Source: JAIPEI01 sp964443135 (lineage in GTDB: Bacteria; Desulfobacterota; DSM-4660; Desulfatiglandales; HGW-15). Taken from it: 64,000 bases of DNA. The translations under genes and the position numbers were made by a program. Positions 15,590 to 23,756 of the stretch are shown here, piece after piece. The DNA lies in the NCBI GenBank assembly GCA_964443135.1, contig CAYUBQ010000010.1:23759-87758 (forward strand), in the 5' to 3' direction. The notes under the pieces are model-generated. The model saw only the letters and a program-made list of their open reading frames with translations. It made no database searches and was not told where the DNA came from. Position 1 is the stretch's first letter. Each line of letters opens with the position of its first letter.

Positions 15590-17194
15590 ATGCAGTCGGT
15601 TACCCTGTACGACACCACCCTCCGAGACGGCACCCAGGGCGAGCAGGTCACCCTGTCGGCCGAGGACAAGATGAGCATCGCCCGAAAGCTGGACGAGTTC
15701 GGCATCCCCTACATCGAGGGGGGATGGCCGGGCTCCAACCCCAAGGACGCCCGATTCTTCCAGATGGCCCGCAAGGACCCGCTCCGGCAGGCGAGGCTCA
15801 CGGCCTTCGGGAGCACCCGGAAGCCCGGCGGCAAGGCGGAGACCGACCCCAACGTGGCCGCCCTCCTGGAGACCGGGACGGACGTGGTCACGGTGGTGGG
15901 CAAGAGCTGGGTCCTCCACGCCACCGAGATCCTGGGGACCACCCTGGACGAGAACCTCCGCATGATCCAGGAGACGGTCTCCTACCTCAAGGCCCGGGAC
16001 CGGGAGGTGATCTACGACGCGGAGCACTTCTTCGACGGCTGCCTCCGCAACCCGGACTACGCCCTCAGGACCGTTCAGGCGGCCGTGGAGGGGGGCGCGG
16101 ACTGGATCGTGCTCTGCGACACCAACGGCGGCATGATGCCCCACGACCTGGAGGACGCGGTGGTCGAGGCGGCCGCGCGCATCCCCGTCCCCTTCGGCAT
16201 CCACGTCCACAACGACTGCGGCATGGCCCTGGCCAACTCCCTGGCCGCGGTCCGCGCGGGCGCCGCCATGGTCCAGGGCACCGTCAACGGGTACGGGGAG
16301 CGCTGCGGGAACGCGGACCTGGTTTCCATGCTGGGCGTGCTCCAGGTCAAGATGGGCTACGACTGCGTCCCCCCGGAGAAGCTCGCCCATCTCACCGAGG
16401 TCTCGCGGTTCGTGAGCGAGGTGGCCAACGTGCCCCCCTCGAACCAGCGCCCCTTCGTGGGGCGGAGCGCTTTCGCCCACAAGGGCGGCATCCACGTGAG
16501 CGCCATCATGAAGAACCCGGCCGCGTACGAGCACGCGGACCCCGAGCAGGTGGGGAACCGCCGGCGGGTGCTGGTCTCCGACCTCTCGGGGAAGAGCAAC
16601 ATCGCCTACAAGTCCAGGGAGCTGGGCATCTCCCTCGGCGGGAACGGCTTCGACAGCCGGAAGATCGTGGAGCGGATCAAGGAGATGGAGGACCAGGGCT
16701 ACCAGTTCGACGCGGCCGAAGGGTCCCTCGAGCTCCTCATGAAGAAGGTGACCGGCCAGTTCGAGGCCCCCTTCACCCTGGAGTCCTTCCGCGTGACCCT
16801 GGAGAAGGACGGAGACGCCCCCACCTCCTCCCACGCCACCATCAAGATCTCGGTGGAGGGGGAGGAGGAGATCACCGCGGCCGAGGGGGACGGGCCGGTG
16901 AACGCCCTGGACAACGCACTCCGGAAGGCCCTTTACAAGTTCTACCCGGAGATCCGGGAGATGGGCCTGGTGGACTTCAAGGTCCGGGTGATCGACGGGC
17001 AGGCCGCCACGGCCGCCCGGGTCCGGGTCAACATCGAGACCCGCGACGCCCGGGAGATCTGGTCCACCATCGGGGTCTCGGAGAACGTGATCGAGGCGAG
17101 CTGGCAGGCTCTGGCCGACAGCGTGGAGTACAAGCTCCTCAAGGTACGAAACGGCAAGAACAAGAAGGAGACCCGGAACGCGCAGGCCGGCTGA
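15590..17194 (+). CDS. cimA: (R)-citramalate synthase
   Basis: A 534-residue DRE-TIM metallolyase that condenses pyruvate with acetyl-CoA to citramalate, the entry to threonine-independent isoleucine synthesis. The catalytic opening LYDTTLRDGTQGEQV, the metal-binding HVHNDCGMA and the glycine-rich NGYGERCGNADL are present, followed by a LeuA-type regulatory domain (about 400-510). The RDGTQGE variant and the length distinguish it from LeuA (RDGEQSPG), which lies next. Isoleucine feedback through the C-terminal domain is expected from the family. It is the first structural gene after the attenuator. Confidence 0.9.
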   Translation: MQSVTLYDTTLRDGTQGEQVTLSAEDKMSIARKLDEFGIPYIEGGWPGSNPKDARFFQMARKDPLRQARLTAFGSTRKPGGKAETDPNVAALLETGTDVVTVVGKSWVLHATEILGTTLDENLRMIQETVSYLKARDREVIYDAEHFFDGCLRNPDYALRTVQAAVEGGADWIVLCDTNGGMMPHDLEDAVVEAAARIPVPFGIHVHNDCGMALANSLAAVRAGAAMVQGTVNGYGERCGNADLVSMLGVLQVKMGYDCVPPEKLAHLTEVSRFVSEVANVPPSNQRPFVGRSAFAHKGGIHVSAIMKNPAAYEHADPEQVGNRRRVLVSDLSGKSNIAYKSRELGISLGGNGFDSRKIVERIKEMEDQGYQFDAAEGSLELLMKKVTGQFEAPFTLESFRVTLEKDGDAPTSSHATIKISVEGEEEITAAEGDGPVNALDNALRKALYKFYPEIREMGLVDFKVRVIDGQAATAARVRVNIETRDAREIWSTIGVSENVIEASWQALADSVEYKLLKVRNGKNKKETRNAQAG

Positions 17195-17282
17195 GCCCGC
17201 CCTGCACGCATCCGGCACCCGAACAGACAAGGCGGAAACAGACAGATGAAACCCACCACCGTACGATCAGAGGAGCGGTTCA

Positions 17283-17314
17283 CCGCAGATCCCCCCGCAA
17301 CGGGGGGGCTGCGG
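17283..17314 (+). promoter_or_regulatory. GC hairpin between cimA and leuA
   Basis: CCGCAG-AT-CCCCCC, a short loop, then GGGGGGG-CTGCGG folds into a strong stem. There is no T-run after it, so it is more likely an RNA stability or processing element, or a partial attenuator, than a terminator. The 223-base spacer between cimA and leuA has no gene. Confidence 0.5.
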
Positions 17315-17417
17315 AGGGTCCTTGGGGAAGGCCCCGTTTCCGGTTCGGCACCCGCTTGACATCCATGCGAACCCGGCGCAGCCCTCGAGGGGCGCCGCAA
17401 AAGGAAAGGCATTCCCC

Positions 17418-18968
17418 ATGACCGACAGCAACCGCATCATCATCTTCGATACCACCCTCCGGGACGGCGAGCAGTCGCCCGGGGCCAGCATGAACACGGC
17501 GGAGAAGGTCCGCATCGCCACCCAGCTGGAGCGGCTGGGCGTGGACGTGATCGAGGCCGGCTTCCCGGCCGCCTCCCCGGGCGACCTGGAGGCGGTCCGC
17601 ACCATCGCGGAGAAGGTCCGGGGGCTCAGCGTGGCCGCCCTGGCCCGGACCTCCAGGCAGGACATCGACCGGGCCTGGGAAGCGGTACACGACGCGGCCC
17701 GCCCCCGGATTCACACCTTCCTCGCCACCTCGGACATCCACATGGAGCACAAGCTCCACATGACCCGCGACCAGGTGGTCGAGGCCGTGGTGGAGGCCGT
17801 CCGCTACGCCCGCACCTTCACGGACGACGTGGAGTTCTCGGCCGAGGACGCCTCCCGGAGCGACCGGGGCTTCCTCTGCCGGGTGTTCGAGGCGGCCGTG
17901 GAGGCGGGCGCCACCACGGTGAACGTGCCGGACACGGTGGGCTACATCCTGCCCCACGAGTTCGGCGACCTGATCCGCTACCTCCGGGAGCACACCCCCA
18001 ACCTCCACAAGGCGGTCCTGAGCGTCCACTGCCACAACGACCAGGGGCTGGCCACGGCCAACACCCTGGCGGGCCTGGAGGCCGGCGCCCGCCAGGCGGA
18101 GGTCACGGTCAACGGCATCGGCGAGCGGGCCGGCAACACCTCCCTCGAGGAGGTGGTGATGACCCTCCACAACCACCGGGCCAGCCTGAACCTCACCACC
18201 GGCGTCGAGACCCGCGAGATCTACCCCACCAGCCGCCTGGTCTCCACCATCACGGGCATCGTGATCCAGCCCAACAAGGCCGTGGTGGGGGCCAACGCCT
18301 TCGCCCACGAGGCGGGCATCCACCAGGACGGGGTGCTCAAGAACCGCCTGACCTACGAGATCATGGAGCCCGAGACCGTGGGCATTTCCCGGAACCGCCT
18401 GGTCCTGGGCAAGCACTCGGGGCGCCACGCCTTCCGGGACAAGCTCGCCGCCCTGGGCTACGAGCTCGAGGAGGAGCAGTTCAACCACCTGTTCCGCAAG
18501 TTCAAGGATCTGGCCGACAAGCGGAAAGAGATCCTGGACGAGGACATCGAGGTGCTCTACGCCGAGGAGATCCTCCGCGCCCCGGACTTCTACCGCCTGG
18601 AGTACCTCAACGTGGTGAGCGGCACCCAGCTCGTGCCCACGGCCATGGTCAAGCTCGCCATCGACGGCGTGGAGATGCAGAGCGCCGGGTTCGGCAACGG
18701 ACCCATCGACGCGGCCTACAACACCATCGCCAAGATGACCGGGACCCGCTCCAAGCTGATGCGCTTCTCCATCAGCTCGGCCAGCGGCGGCACCGACGCC
18801 CAGGGCGAGGTGACCGTGCGGCTCAGGGAGAACGGCTTCGTGGCCCTGGGCAAGGGCGCCGACCCGGACATCATCACGGCCAGCGCCAAGGCCTACGTGA
18901 ACGGCCTGAACCGGCTCGAGTACTTGAAAAAGAACCCCTCCCTCTCCCCCGAGGAGAGAGGGTTGTGA
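17418..18968 (+). CDS. leuA: 2-isopropylmalate synthase
   Basis: A 516-residue enzyme making 2-isopropylmalate from 2-oxoisovalerate and acetyl-CoA, the first committed step to leucine. The catalytic motif FDTTLRDGEQSPGASM opens the chain; metal ligands lie in HCHNDQGLATAN and the glycine-rich NGIGERAGNTSLEEV follows. A C-terminal LeuA allosteric domain (about 390-505) implies leucine feedback. The length is that of the standard bacterial long form. The ATG at 17418 follows AAGGAAAGG. The gene sits between cimA and leuC in a single-direction operon. Confidence 0.95.
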   Translation: MTDSNRIIIFDTTLRDGEQSPGASMNTAEKVRIATQLERLGVDVIEAGFPAASPGDLEAVRTIAEKVRGLSVAALARTSRQDIDRAWEAVHDAARPRIHTFLATSDIHMEHKLHMTRDQVVEAVVEAVRYARTFTDDVEFSAEDASRSDRGFLCRVFEAAVEAGATTVNVPDTVGYILPHEFGDLIRYLREHTPNLHKAVLSVHCHNDQGLATANTLAGLEAGARQAEVTVNGIGERAGNTSLEEVVMTLHNHRASLNLTTGVETREIYPTSRLVSTITGIVIQPNKAVVGANAFAHEAGIHQDGVLKNRLTYEIMEPETVGISRNRLVLGKHSGRHAFRDKLAALGYELEEEQFNHLFRKFKDLADKRKEILDEDIEVLYAEEILRAPDFYRLEYLNVVSGTQLVPTAMVKLAIDGVEMQSAGFGNGPIDAAYNTIAKMTGTRSKLMRFSISSASGGTDAQGEVTVRLRENGFVALGKGADPDIITASAKAYVNGLNRLEYLKKNPSLSPEERGL

Positions 18969-19022
18969 TTCCCCCACACTCACACTGTCACCGACACCAA
19001 CACTGACACCGGGTTTTCATTC
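18969..19022 (+). repeat. Short CACCGACAC-type repetitive spacer
   Basis: The 54-base leuA-leuC spacer is made largely of degenerate CAC/ACACC units (CACACTCACACTGTCACCGA followed by CACCAACACTGACACC). It resembles the inverted GTGTCGGTG/CACCGACAC strings near 45920 and the 4680-4765 region, suggesting a common low-complexity intergenic repeat. Confidence 0.4.
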
Positions 19023-20288
19023 ATGACCACACCCATGACCATCACCGAGAAGATCCTCGCGGCCCATGCGGGCCGCGAGGCCGTTCACCCCGGAGAGCTG
19101 ATCCAGGTGCGCGTGGACGTAGCCCTGGCCAACGACATCACCGCGCCGCTCGCCATCCGCGTCTTCCGCGAGATCGGCGTCGAACGCGTCTTCGACCCGG
19201 AGCGGGTCGCCCTGGTGGCCGACCACTTCGTCCCCAACAAGGACATCGCCTCGGCCGAGCAGACCAAGATCGTCAGGGAGTTCGCCCGGGAGCAGGGCGT
19301 CCGCCACTACTACGAGCCGGGCACCGGCGGGGTGGAGCACGTGATCCTGCCCGAGATGGGGATCGTGGGCCCCGGCGACCTGGTCCTGGGTGCGGACAGC
19401 CACACCTGCACCTACGGCGCCCTGGGCGCCTTCTCCGCCGGCGTGGGGAGCACCGACCTGGGTGCGATCCTCGCCACCGGCGAGACCTGGCTCAAGGTGC
19501 CGCCCACCATCCGGGTGGTCTACGAAGGCGGGCTCCGCCCCTGGGTGGGCGGCAAGGACCTCATCCTCCACACCCTGGGACGGATCGGCGTGGAGGGGGC
19601 CACCTACAAGAGCCTCGAGTTCACCGGGCCCGTGGTGGAGGCCCTCCCCATGGACGACCGGTTCACCATGGCCAACATGGCCGTGGAGGGCGGGGCCAAG
19701 AACGGGATCGTGCCCCCGGACGCGACCACCCGGGCCTACGCAGCCGGGCGCACCCTGCGGGAGCCGGTCTACCACACGAGCGACCCCGAGGCCGGGCTGG
19801 ACCGGGAGCTCCGCCTGGACGTCTCCAAACTGGACCTCCAGGTGGCCTTCCCCCACGCCCCGGACAACGTCCGCCCGGTCTCGGACGCAGGCGCAGTCCC
19901 CCTGGACCAGGTCTTCATCGGCTCCTGCACCAACGGCCGCCTGGGCGACCTCCGCCTCGCCGCCTCCCTCCTGAAGGGACGCTCCGCTGCCCCGGGCACC
20001 CGCGTCATCGTGCTCCCGGGCTCCCGCGCGGTCTTCCGGGAGGCGCTTCAAGAGGGCCTCATCGAGACCTTCCTCGCAGCCGGCGCGACCGTGGGTCCGC
20101 CCAGCTGCGGCCCCTGCCTGGGCGGGCACCTGGGCATCCTGGCCGCCGGGGAGCGGGCGCTCGCCACGAGCAACCGGAACTTCGTGGGCCGCATGGGCCA
20201 CCCCGAGAGCGAGGTCTTTCTCTCGGGCCCGGCCGTGGCCGCGGCCTCGGCCGTGCTGGGCCGGATCGCGTCGCCCGATGAGCTCTGA
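19023..20288 (+). CDS. leuC: 3-isopropylmalate dehydratase large subunit
   Basis: A 421-residue aconitase-family subunit that isomerises 2- to 3-isopropylmalate with LeuD; relatives also handle citramalate. The iron-sulfur ligands are in GSCTNGRLGDL and in PSCGPCLGGHLG (CxxC), with the substrate motif GADSHTCTYGALGAF. The ~420-residue length is the short type II (homoaconitase-like) form. A second in-frame ATG lies at 19035; neither has a good ribosome site, so the start is slightly uncertain. The same LeuCD complex could serve both the citramalate and leucine branches. Confidence 0.93.
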   Translation: MTTPMTITEKILAAHAGREAVHPGELIQVRVDVALANDITAPLAIRVFREIGVERVFDPERVALVADHFVPNKDIASAEQTKIVREFAREQGVRHYYEPGTGGVEHVILPEMGIVGPGDLVLGADSHTCTYGALGAFSAGVGSTDLGAILATGETWLKVPPTIRVVYEGGLRPWVGGKDLILHTLGRIGVEGATYKSLEFTGPVVEALPMDDRFTMANMAVEGGAKNGIVPPDATTRAYAAGRTLREPVYHTSDPEAGLDRELRLDVSKLDLQVAFPHAPDNVRPVSDAGAVPLDQVFIGSCTNGRLGDLRLAASLLKGRSAAPGTRVIVLPGSRAVFREALQEGLIETFLAAGATVGPPSCGPCLGGHLGILAAGERALATSNRNFVGRMGHPESEVFLSGPAVAAASAVLGRIASPDEL

Positions 20289-20345
20289 GAGCCACGAAGC
20301 AGAGAACGAGAACCGAGCATTTCCCATAGAAAAGAGAGCGCAATC

Positions 20346-20840
20346 ATGACGATGGAAGGAAGGGTCTGGCGGTTCGGGGACCACGTGGACACGGACCTGA
20401 TCATCCCGGCCCGCTACCTGAACGTCTCGGACGCCCGGGAGCTGGCCGCCCACTGCTTTGCCGACCTCCGGCCCGAGTTCGCCGAAGACGCCCGAACCGG
20501 CGACGTCCTGGTGGCGGGCAAGAACTTCGGGTGCGGCTCGTCGAGGGAGCACGCCCCCCTGGCCATCCGTGAGGCGGGCGTCCGGGCGATCGTGGCCGAG
20601 AGCTTCGCCCGGATCTTCTACCGGAACGCCTTCAACATCGGGCTTCCCCTGTTCGAGTGCACGGAGGCGGCCCGGGCCCTCCAGGAGGGGGACCGCGCGT
20701 CCGTGGACCCGGCCACCGGGGAGATCCGGCGCATCGAGACCGGCGAGGTCTTCCAGGCCGAGCCCATCCCGCCCTTCATGCAGGAGCTCATCGCGGCCGG
20801 CGGGCTGGTGCCCTACCTGCGGGAGCGCCGAGGGACGTAA
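20346..20840 (+). CDS. leuD: 3-isopropylmalate dehydratase small subunit
   Basis: A 164-residue swivelling-domain partner of LeuC. The family motif GDHVDTDLIIPARYLN is at the N-terminus and the substrate loop GKNFGCGSSREHAP in the middle, followed by AESFARIFYRNAFNIGLP. The length matches type II LeuD. The ATG at 20346 is used; an in-frame ATG at 20352 is possible. It directly follows leuC in the operon. Confidence 0.93.
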   Translation: MTMEGRVWRFGDHVDTDLIIPARYLNVSDARELAAHCFADLRPEFAEDARTGDVLVAGKNFGCGSSREHAPLAIREAGVRAIVAESFARIFYRNAFNIGLPLFECTEAARALQEGDRASVDPATGEIRRIETGEVFQAEPIPPFMQELIAAGGLVPYLRERRGT

Positions 20841-20862
20841 CCGGGCTCCCACGCTCGGTGTC

Positions 20863-20896
20863 GGTTTTCGCAGGGCGGGGTTTTACACCCCGCCGT
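20863..20896 (+). repeat. REP-type palindrome, single copy
   Basis: GGTTTTCGCAGGGCGGGG then TTTTACACCCCGCCGT forms a stem of GGCGGGGT with ACCCCGCC. The 34 bases recur on the opposite strand at 36281-36314 with one mismatch, where they form half of a REPIN-like doublet. Confidence 0.7.
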
Positions 20897-20966
20897 CCAC
20901 GCCGAACCATCACGACCCCGCAACCGCCCCCGGCGGCCGGCAGGGGACGTAAAACAGGAGACATCC

Positions 20967-22034
20967 ATGACAACGACCTATGGGATCGGGGTGATCCCCG
21001 GCGACGGGACCGGCCCCGAGGTGGTGGCCGAGGGCATCAAGGCCCTCCACGCCCTGGCCCCGCTCTGCGACCTCTCATTCGACTTCACGACCTTCGACGT
21101 GGGGGGCGAGGCCTACATGAAAGACGGCACCCTCCTCCCCGACGGCATGGTGGGGGACCTGCAGGCCATGGACGCCATCTACCTCGGCGCCATCGGCCAC
21201 CCGGACGTGAAACCGGGCATCCTGGAGCGCGAGGTCCTGCTCAGGCTGCGCTTCGAGCTGGACCTCTACATCAACCTCCGGCCCGTGGTGCTCTTCCCGG
21301 GCGTCCCCACCCCCGTCAAGGGCAAGGGACCCGAGGAGATCGACTTCGTGGTGGTCCGGGAGAACACGGAAGGCTTCTACGCGGGAAGCGGCGGGTTCCT
21401 GCGGAAGGGCACCCCGGACGAGGTGGCCGTGCAGGAGTCGGTGAACACCTTCAAGGGCGTGGACCGGTGCATCCGCTACGCCTTCGATGCCTGCCGCAAA
21501 AGGGACCGGCGAAGGAAGCTCACCCTGGTGGCCAAGACCAACGTCCTGACCTTCGAGTCCGACCTGTGGGAGCGCCGGTTCCTGGCCGTCGCCCGGGAGT
21601 ACCCGGACGTGGAGACCGACTACCAGCACGTGGACGCCTGCTGCATGTGGATGGTCAAGAACCCGGAGATCTACGACGTGGTGGTGACGAACAACATGTT
21701 CGGCGACATCATCACGGACATCGGCGCCGTCATCCAGGGGGGGCTGGGGATCGCCGCCGGGGGCAACGTGAACCCCGGCTCCGTCTCCATGTTCGAGCCC
21801 ATCGGCGGTTCGGCCCCCAAGTACGCCGGCCAGGACAAGATCAACCCCCTGGCCGCCGTCTGCGCCGCCCAGATGATGCTGGACCATCTGGGCGAGGCCG
21901 AGGCCGCCGGTCGCCTCCTTCGGGCCGTGAAAAAGGTGGTGGCCGAGGACCTGGAGGGCCTGGACGCCGGGCGCATGGGCATGGGCACCCGCGCCGTGGG
22001 GGACAAGGTGGTGGAGGCGCTCAGCGCCATCTGA
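20967..22034 (+). CDS. leuB: 3-isopropylmalate dehydrogenase (isocitrate/isopropylmalate dehydrogenase family)
   Basis: A 355-residue NAD-dependent beta-decarboxylating dehydrogenase. The nucleotide and substrate motifs GVIPGDGTGPEVV, the arginine-bearing RFELDLYINLRP, the catalytic VVVRENTEGFYAG and the metal-binding NNMFGDIITD with GSAPKYAGQ are present. Placement after leuCD supports LeuB; it may also act on methylmalate in the citramalate branch, which in other organisms is done by the same enzyme. The sequence resembles the archaeal/Geobacter-type subgroup more than enteric LeuB, so strict substrate choice is inferred from context. It ends the operon. Confidence 0.88.
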   Translation: MTTTYGIGVIPGDGTGPEVVAEGIKALHALAPLCDLSFDFTTFDVGGEAYMKDGTLLPDGMVGDLQAMDAIYLGAIGHPDVKPGILEREVLLRLRFELDLYINLRPVVLFPGVPTPVKGKGPEEIDFVVVRENTEGFYAGSGGFLRKGTPDEVAVQESVNTFKGVDRCIRYAFDACRKRDRRRKLTLVAKTNVLTFESDLWERRFLAVAREYPDVETDYQHVDACCMWMVKNPEIYDVVVTNNMFGDIITDIGAVIQGGLGIAAGGNVNPGSVSMFEPIGGSAPKYAGQDKINPLAAVCAAQMMLDHLGEAEAAGRLLRAVKKVVAEDLEGLDAGRMGMGTRAVGDKVVEALSAI

Positions 22035-22141
22035 GGCCGCCGGAAGAGGGCCTTCAGGAGTGCAGGTACGGCTGGCATCTGGAGCCGGAAGGCCCGTCGC
22101 CTCTACCCAAGACCCGCCCGGGATCTACAGGATCGACCTCA

Positions 22142-22171
22142 TTGAAATCAACGTCATGACTGTTCGATAAT
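22142..22171 (+). promoter_or_regulatory. Probable promoter of the sulfur oxygenase reductase operon
   Basis: TTGAAA (22142-22147), 18 bases, GATAAT (22166-22171), leaving a ~110-base leader before the sor ATG. It is a fair match to sigma-70. The 255-base gap after leuB indicates that sor starts a new transcript. Confidence 0.5.
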
Positions 22172-22289
22172 GCGGTACTCGCTGATCTGGAGAGGTTCGA
22201 AACGGGTTCCTGACCGGCTCCGGTTCTCCGTTCCGAGATGGGGGTGGGCCGGCAGGACAAGAGGGGATTTCCAGACGGAAGGAGATGAC

Positions 22290-23210
22290 ATGGCCGCCGA
22301 TCAGAAACCGACCATCGCCTGCAGCACGGCGAGGATCGTGAACAGCCCCGAGAGCTTTGAGACCATGCAGAGCATCGGTCCCAAGGTGTGCATCACCACG
22401 GCGAGCGCCGAGGGGTTTCTGGGTTTTCAATCGAGCATTCAGACCGGGATTCTGCCGATGGCCGGTCGCTGGGGCGGGGGCAAGATCCACATGGAGGAGG
22501 AGCTGAACCCGATCCGGGAGATTCAGTACACAATGTGGGAGTCCTGGCAGGCCCACGAGGCGTTTCACGAGTCGAAGTTCGAGCAGTTCTTCGAGCTCTG
22601 CGGGGCCTGCCTGTCCATGGTTGTGGAGGGTCCCTGGGAGCCTGTGTACGAGGTGGTCCAGGGCCGTATGCCGCCGGTGCGGGGCATGGGGCAGATTGCA
22701 GGGCTGGCTGCGGACCTTCAGCAGGGCCGGGACCTCGTCCGCTTCGTCACGCCGCAACGGACGGTCGCCTTTGCCGAGCACACGGTGCTGCCGGGGCACG
22801 AGGAGGCGTTCGAGCGAGGGGCCGTGGAGACGATGGAGGCCCTGTCGGACGCCCCTGGTTTTCTGGGTTACATGATCCTGAAGCAGATCGGGGTCTGCGC
22901 CATCGGCAGCTTCATGTTCGACCCCGAGTCCATGGCCCTGGCGAGACAGACCCTGGGGGCCAACCCGCCCAAGAACCCCAAACCGCAGTTCAGCACTCCG
23001 GATCTCAAGCCGCATCCCGCAGAGTACGTGATCCACAGCGAGTGGGAGGTTGTCGAAATGGGGCGGATGGGCTTCGGGCGCACCCTGATCAACAGCAGGA
23101 TCCGAAAGATCCACGACGAAGGGGTTGTGGCGCACCTCGCCAAGGGTCCGTACACCTCGTTCTTCAAGCCGATCATGGAAGAGGAGACCTGGAGACCCAT
23201 GATCCATTGA
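22290..23210 (+). CDS. sor: Sulfur oxygenase reductase
   Basis: A 306-residue cytoplasmic enzyme that disproportionates elemental sulfur with oxygen to sulfite, thiosulfate and sulfide; known members form hollow 24-mers. The match is across the whole length. The catalytic cysteine lies in IGPKVCITTA (C34), the non-haem iron ligands are H89 and H93 in WQAHEAFHES and E117 in GPWEPVYE, and the second cysteine pair is C104/C107 in LCGACLS. These sit exactly +3 from C31, H86, H90, E114, C101 and C104 of the Acidianus ambivalens enzyme (from memory). The ATG at 22290 follows GGAAGGAG. Two YeeE/YedE genes follow within 10 bases, forming an apparent sulfur operon. Confidence 0.93.
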   Translation: MAADQKPTIACSTARIVNSPESFETMQSIGPKVCITTASAEGFLGFQSSIQTGILPMAGRWGGGKIHMEEELNPIREIQYTMWESWQAHEAFHESKFEQFFELCGACLSMVVEGPWEPVYEVVQGRMPPVRGMGQIAGLAADLQQGRDLVRFVTPQRTVAFAEHTVLPGHEEAFERGAVETMEALSDAPGFLGYMILKQIGVCAIGSFMFDPESMALARQTLGANPPKNPKPQFSTPDLKPHPAEYVIHSEWEVVEMGRMGFGRTLINSRIRKIHDEGVVAHLAKGPYTSFFKPIMEEETWRPMIH

Positions 23211-23219
23211 GGAGAAACC

Positions 23220-23756
23220 ATGAGCTTCCTCGGACGAAAAGCGTGGAGCCCGTGGACAGCAGGCATCGTGATCGGTCTCCTGCAAGTCCCCGCCCTGCTG
23301 ATCGTGAGCTCCCCCATCGGCGTCTCCTCTTCTTACGTTTCGGCAAGCGGGTACATCGCCTCGCTGCTCGACCCGGACATCCTGAGGAGCGACTACTTCG
23401 AGAAGTACATGACGAGCATGAAGTACGCCTGGCAGGGCAGCATGGTGGTCGGGATCGCCCTGGGCGCCTTTCTCTCCAGGAGGCTATCCAGCGTCCGCAG
23501 GCAGGCGTTCTCCCCCATCTGGAGGCGAACCCTGGGGAACAGGAGCTTGGGAGGCCGGTCCGTGGTGGCCTTTGTGGGGGGGTTCGTGATGCTCTTCGGT
23601 GCGCGCTGGGCCGGGGGCTGCACCAGCGGTCACGGTCTTTCCGGTGTGGGGCAGCTCGCGGTGAGCTCCATTGTGGTCTCCCTCTGCTTCTTCATGGGCG
23701 GCATCGTGGTGGCCGGCTTCTTTCGAAAGGTGACCCGAAAGGAGAACGCATCGTGA
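23220..23756 (+). CDS. YeeE/YedE-family sulfur transport protein, first half
   Basis: A 178-residue membrane protein with about four hydrophobic segments, including WTAGIVIGLLQVPALLIV at the N-terminus. It carries the family signature GARWAGGCTSGHGLSGVGQL with a cysteine that in TsuA-type transporters handles thiosulfate or sulfur species. Full-length YeeE proteins are ~350 residues with two such repeats; here the repeats are split over two genes. It starts ten bases after sor. It probably imports a sulfur compound or exports a product of the oxygenase. Confidence 0.85.
   Translation: MSFLGRKAWSPWTAGIVIGLLQVPALLIVSSPIGVSSSYVSASGYIASLLDPDILRSDYFEKYMTSMKYAWQGSMVVGIALGAFLSRRLSSVRRQAFSPIWRRTLGNRSLGGRSVVAFVGGFVMLFGARWAGGCTSGHGLSGVGQLAVSSIVVSLCFFMGGIVVAGFFRKVTRKENAS

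Noticed and set aside
17352..17380. TTGACA-like string before leuA as a separate promoter
   Set aside because: No acceptable -10 box at 15-19 bases; leuA is more likely read from the attenuator-controlled promoter.
22192..22215. Possible tRNA-like GGTTCGAAAC string
   Set aside because: No cloverleaf arms or acceptor stem can be built around it.
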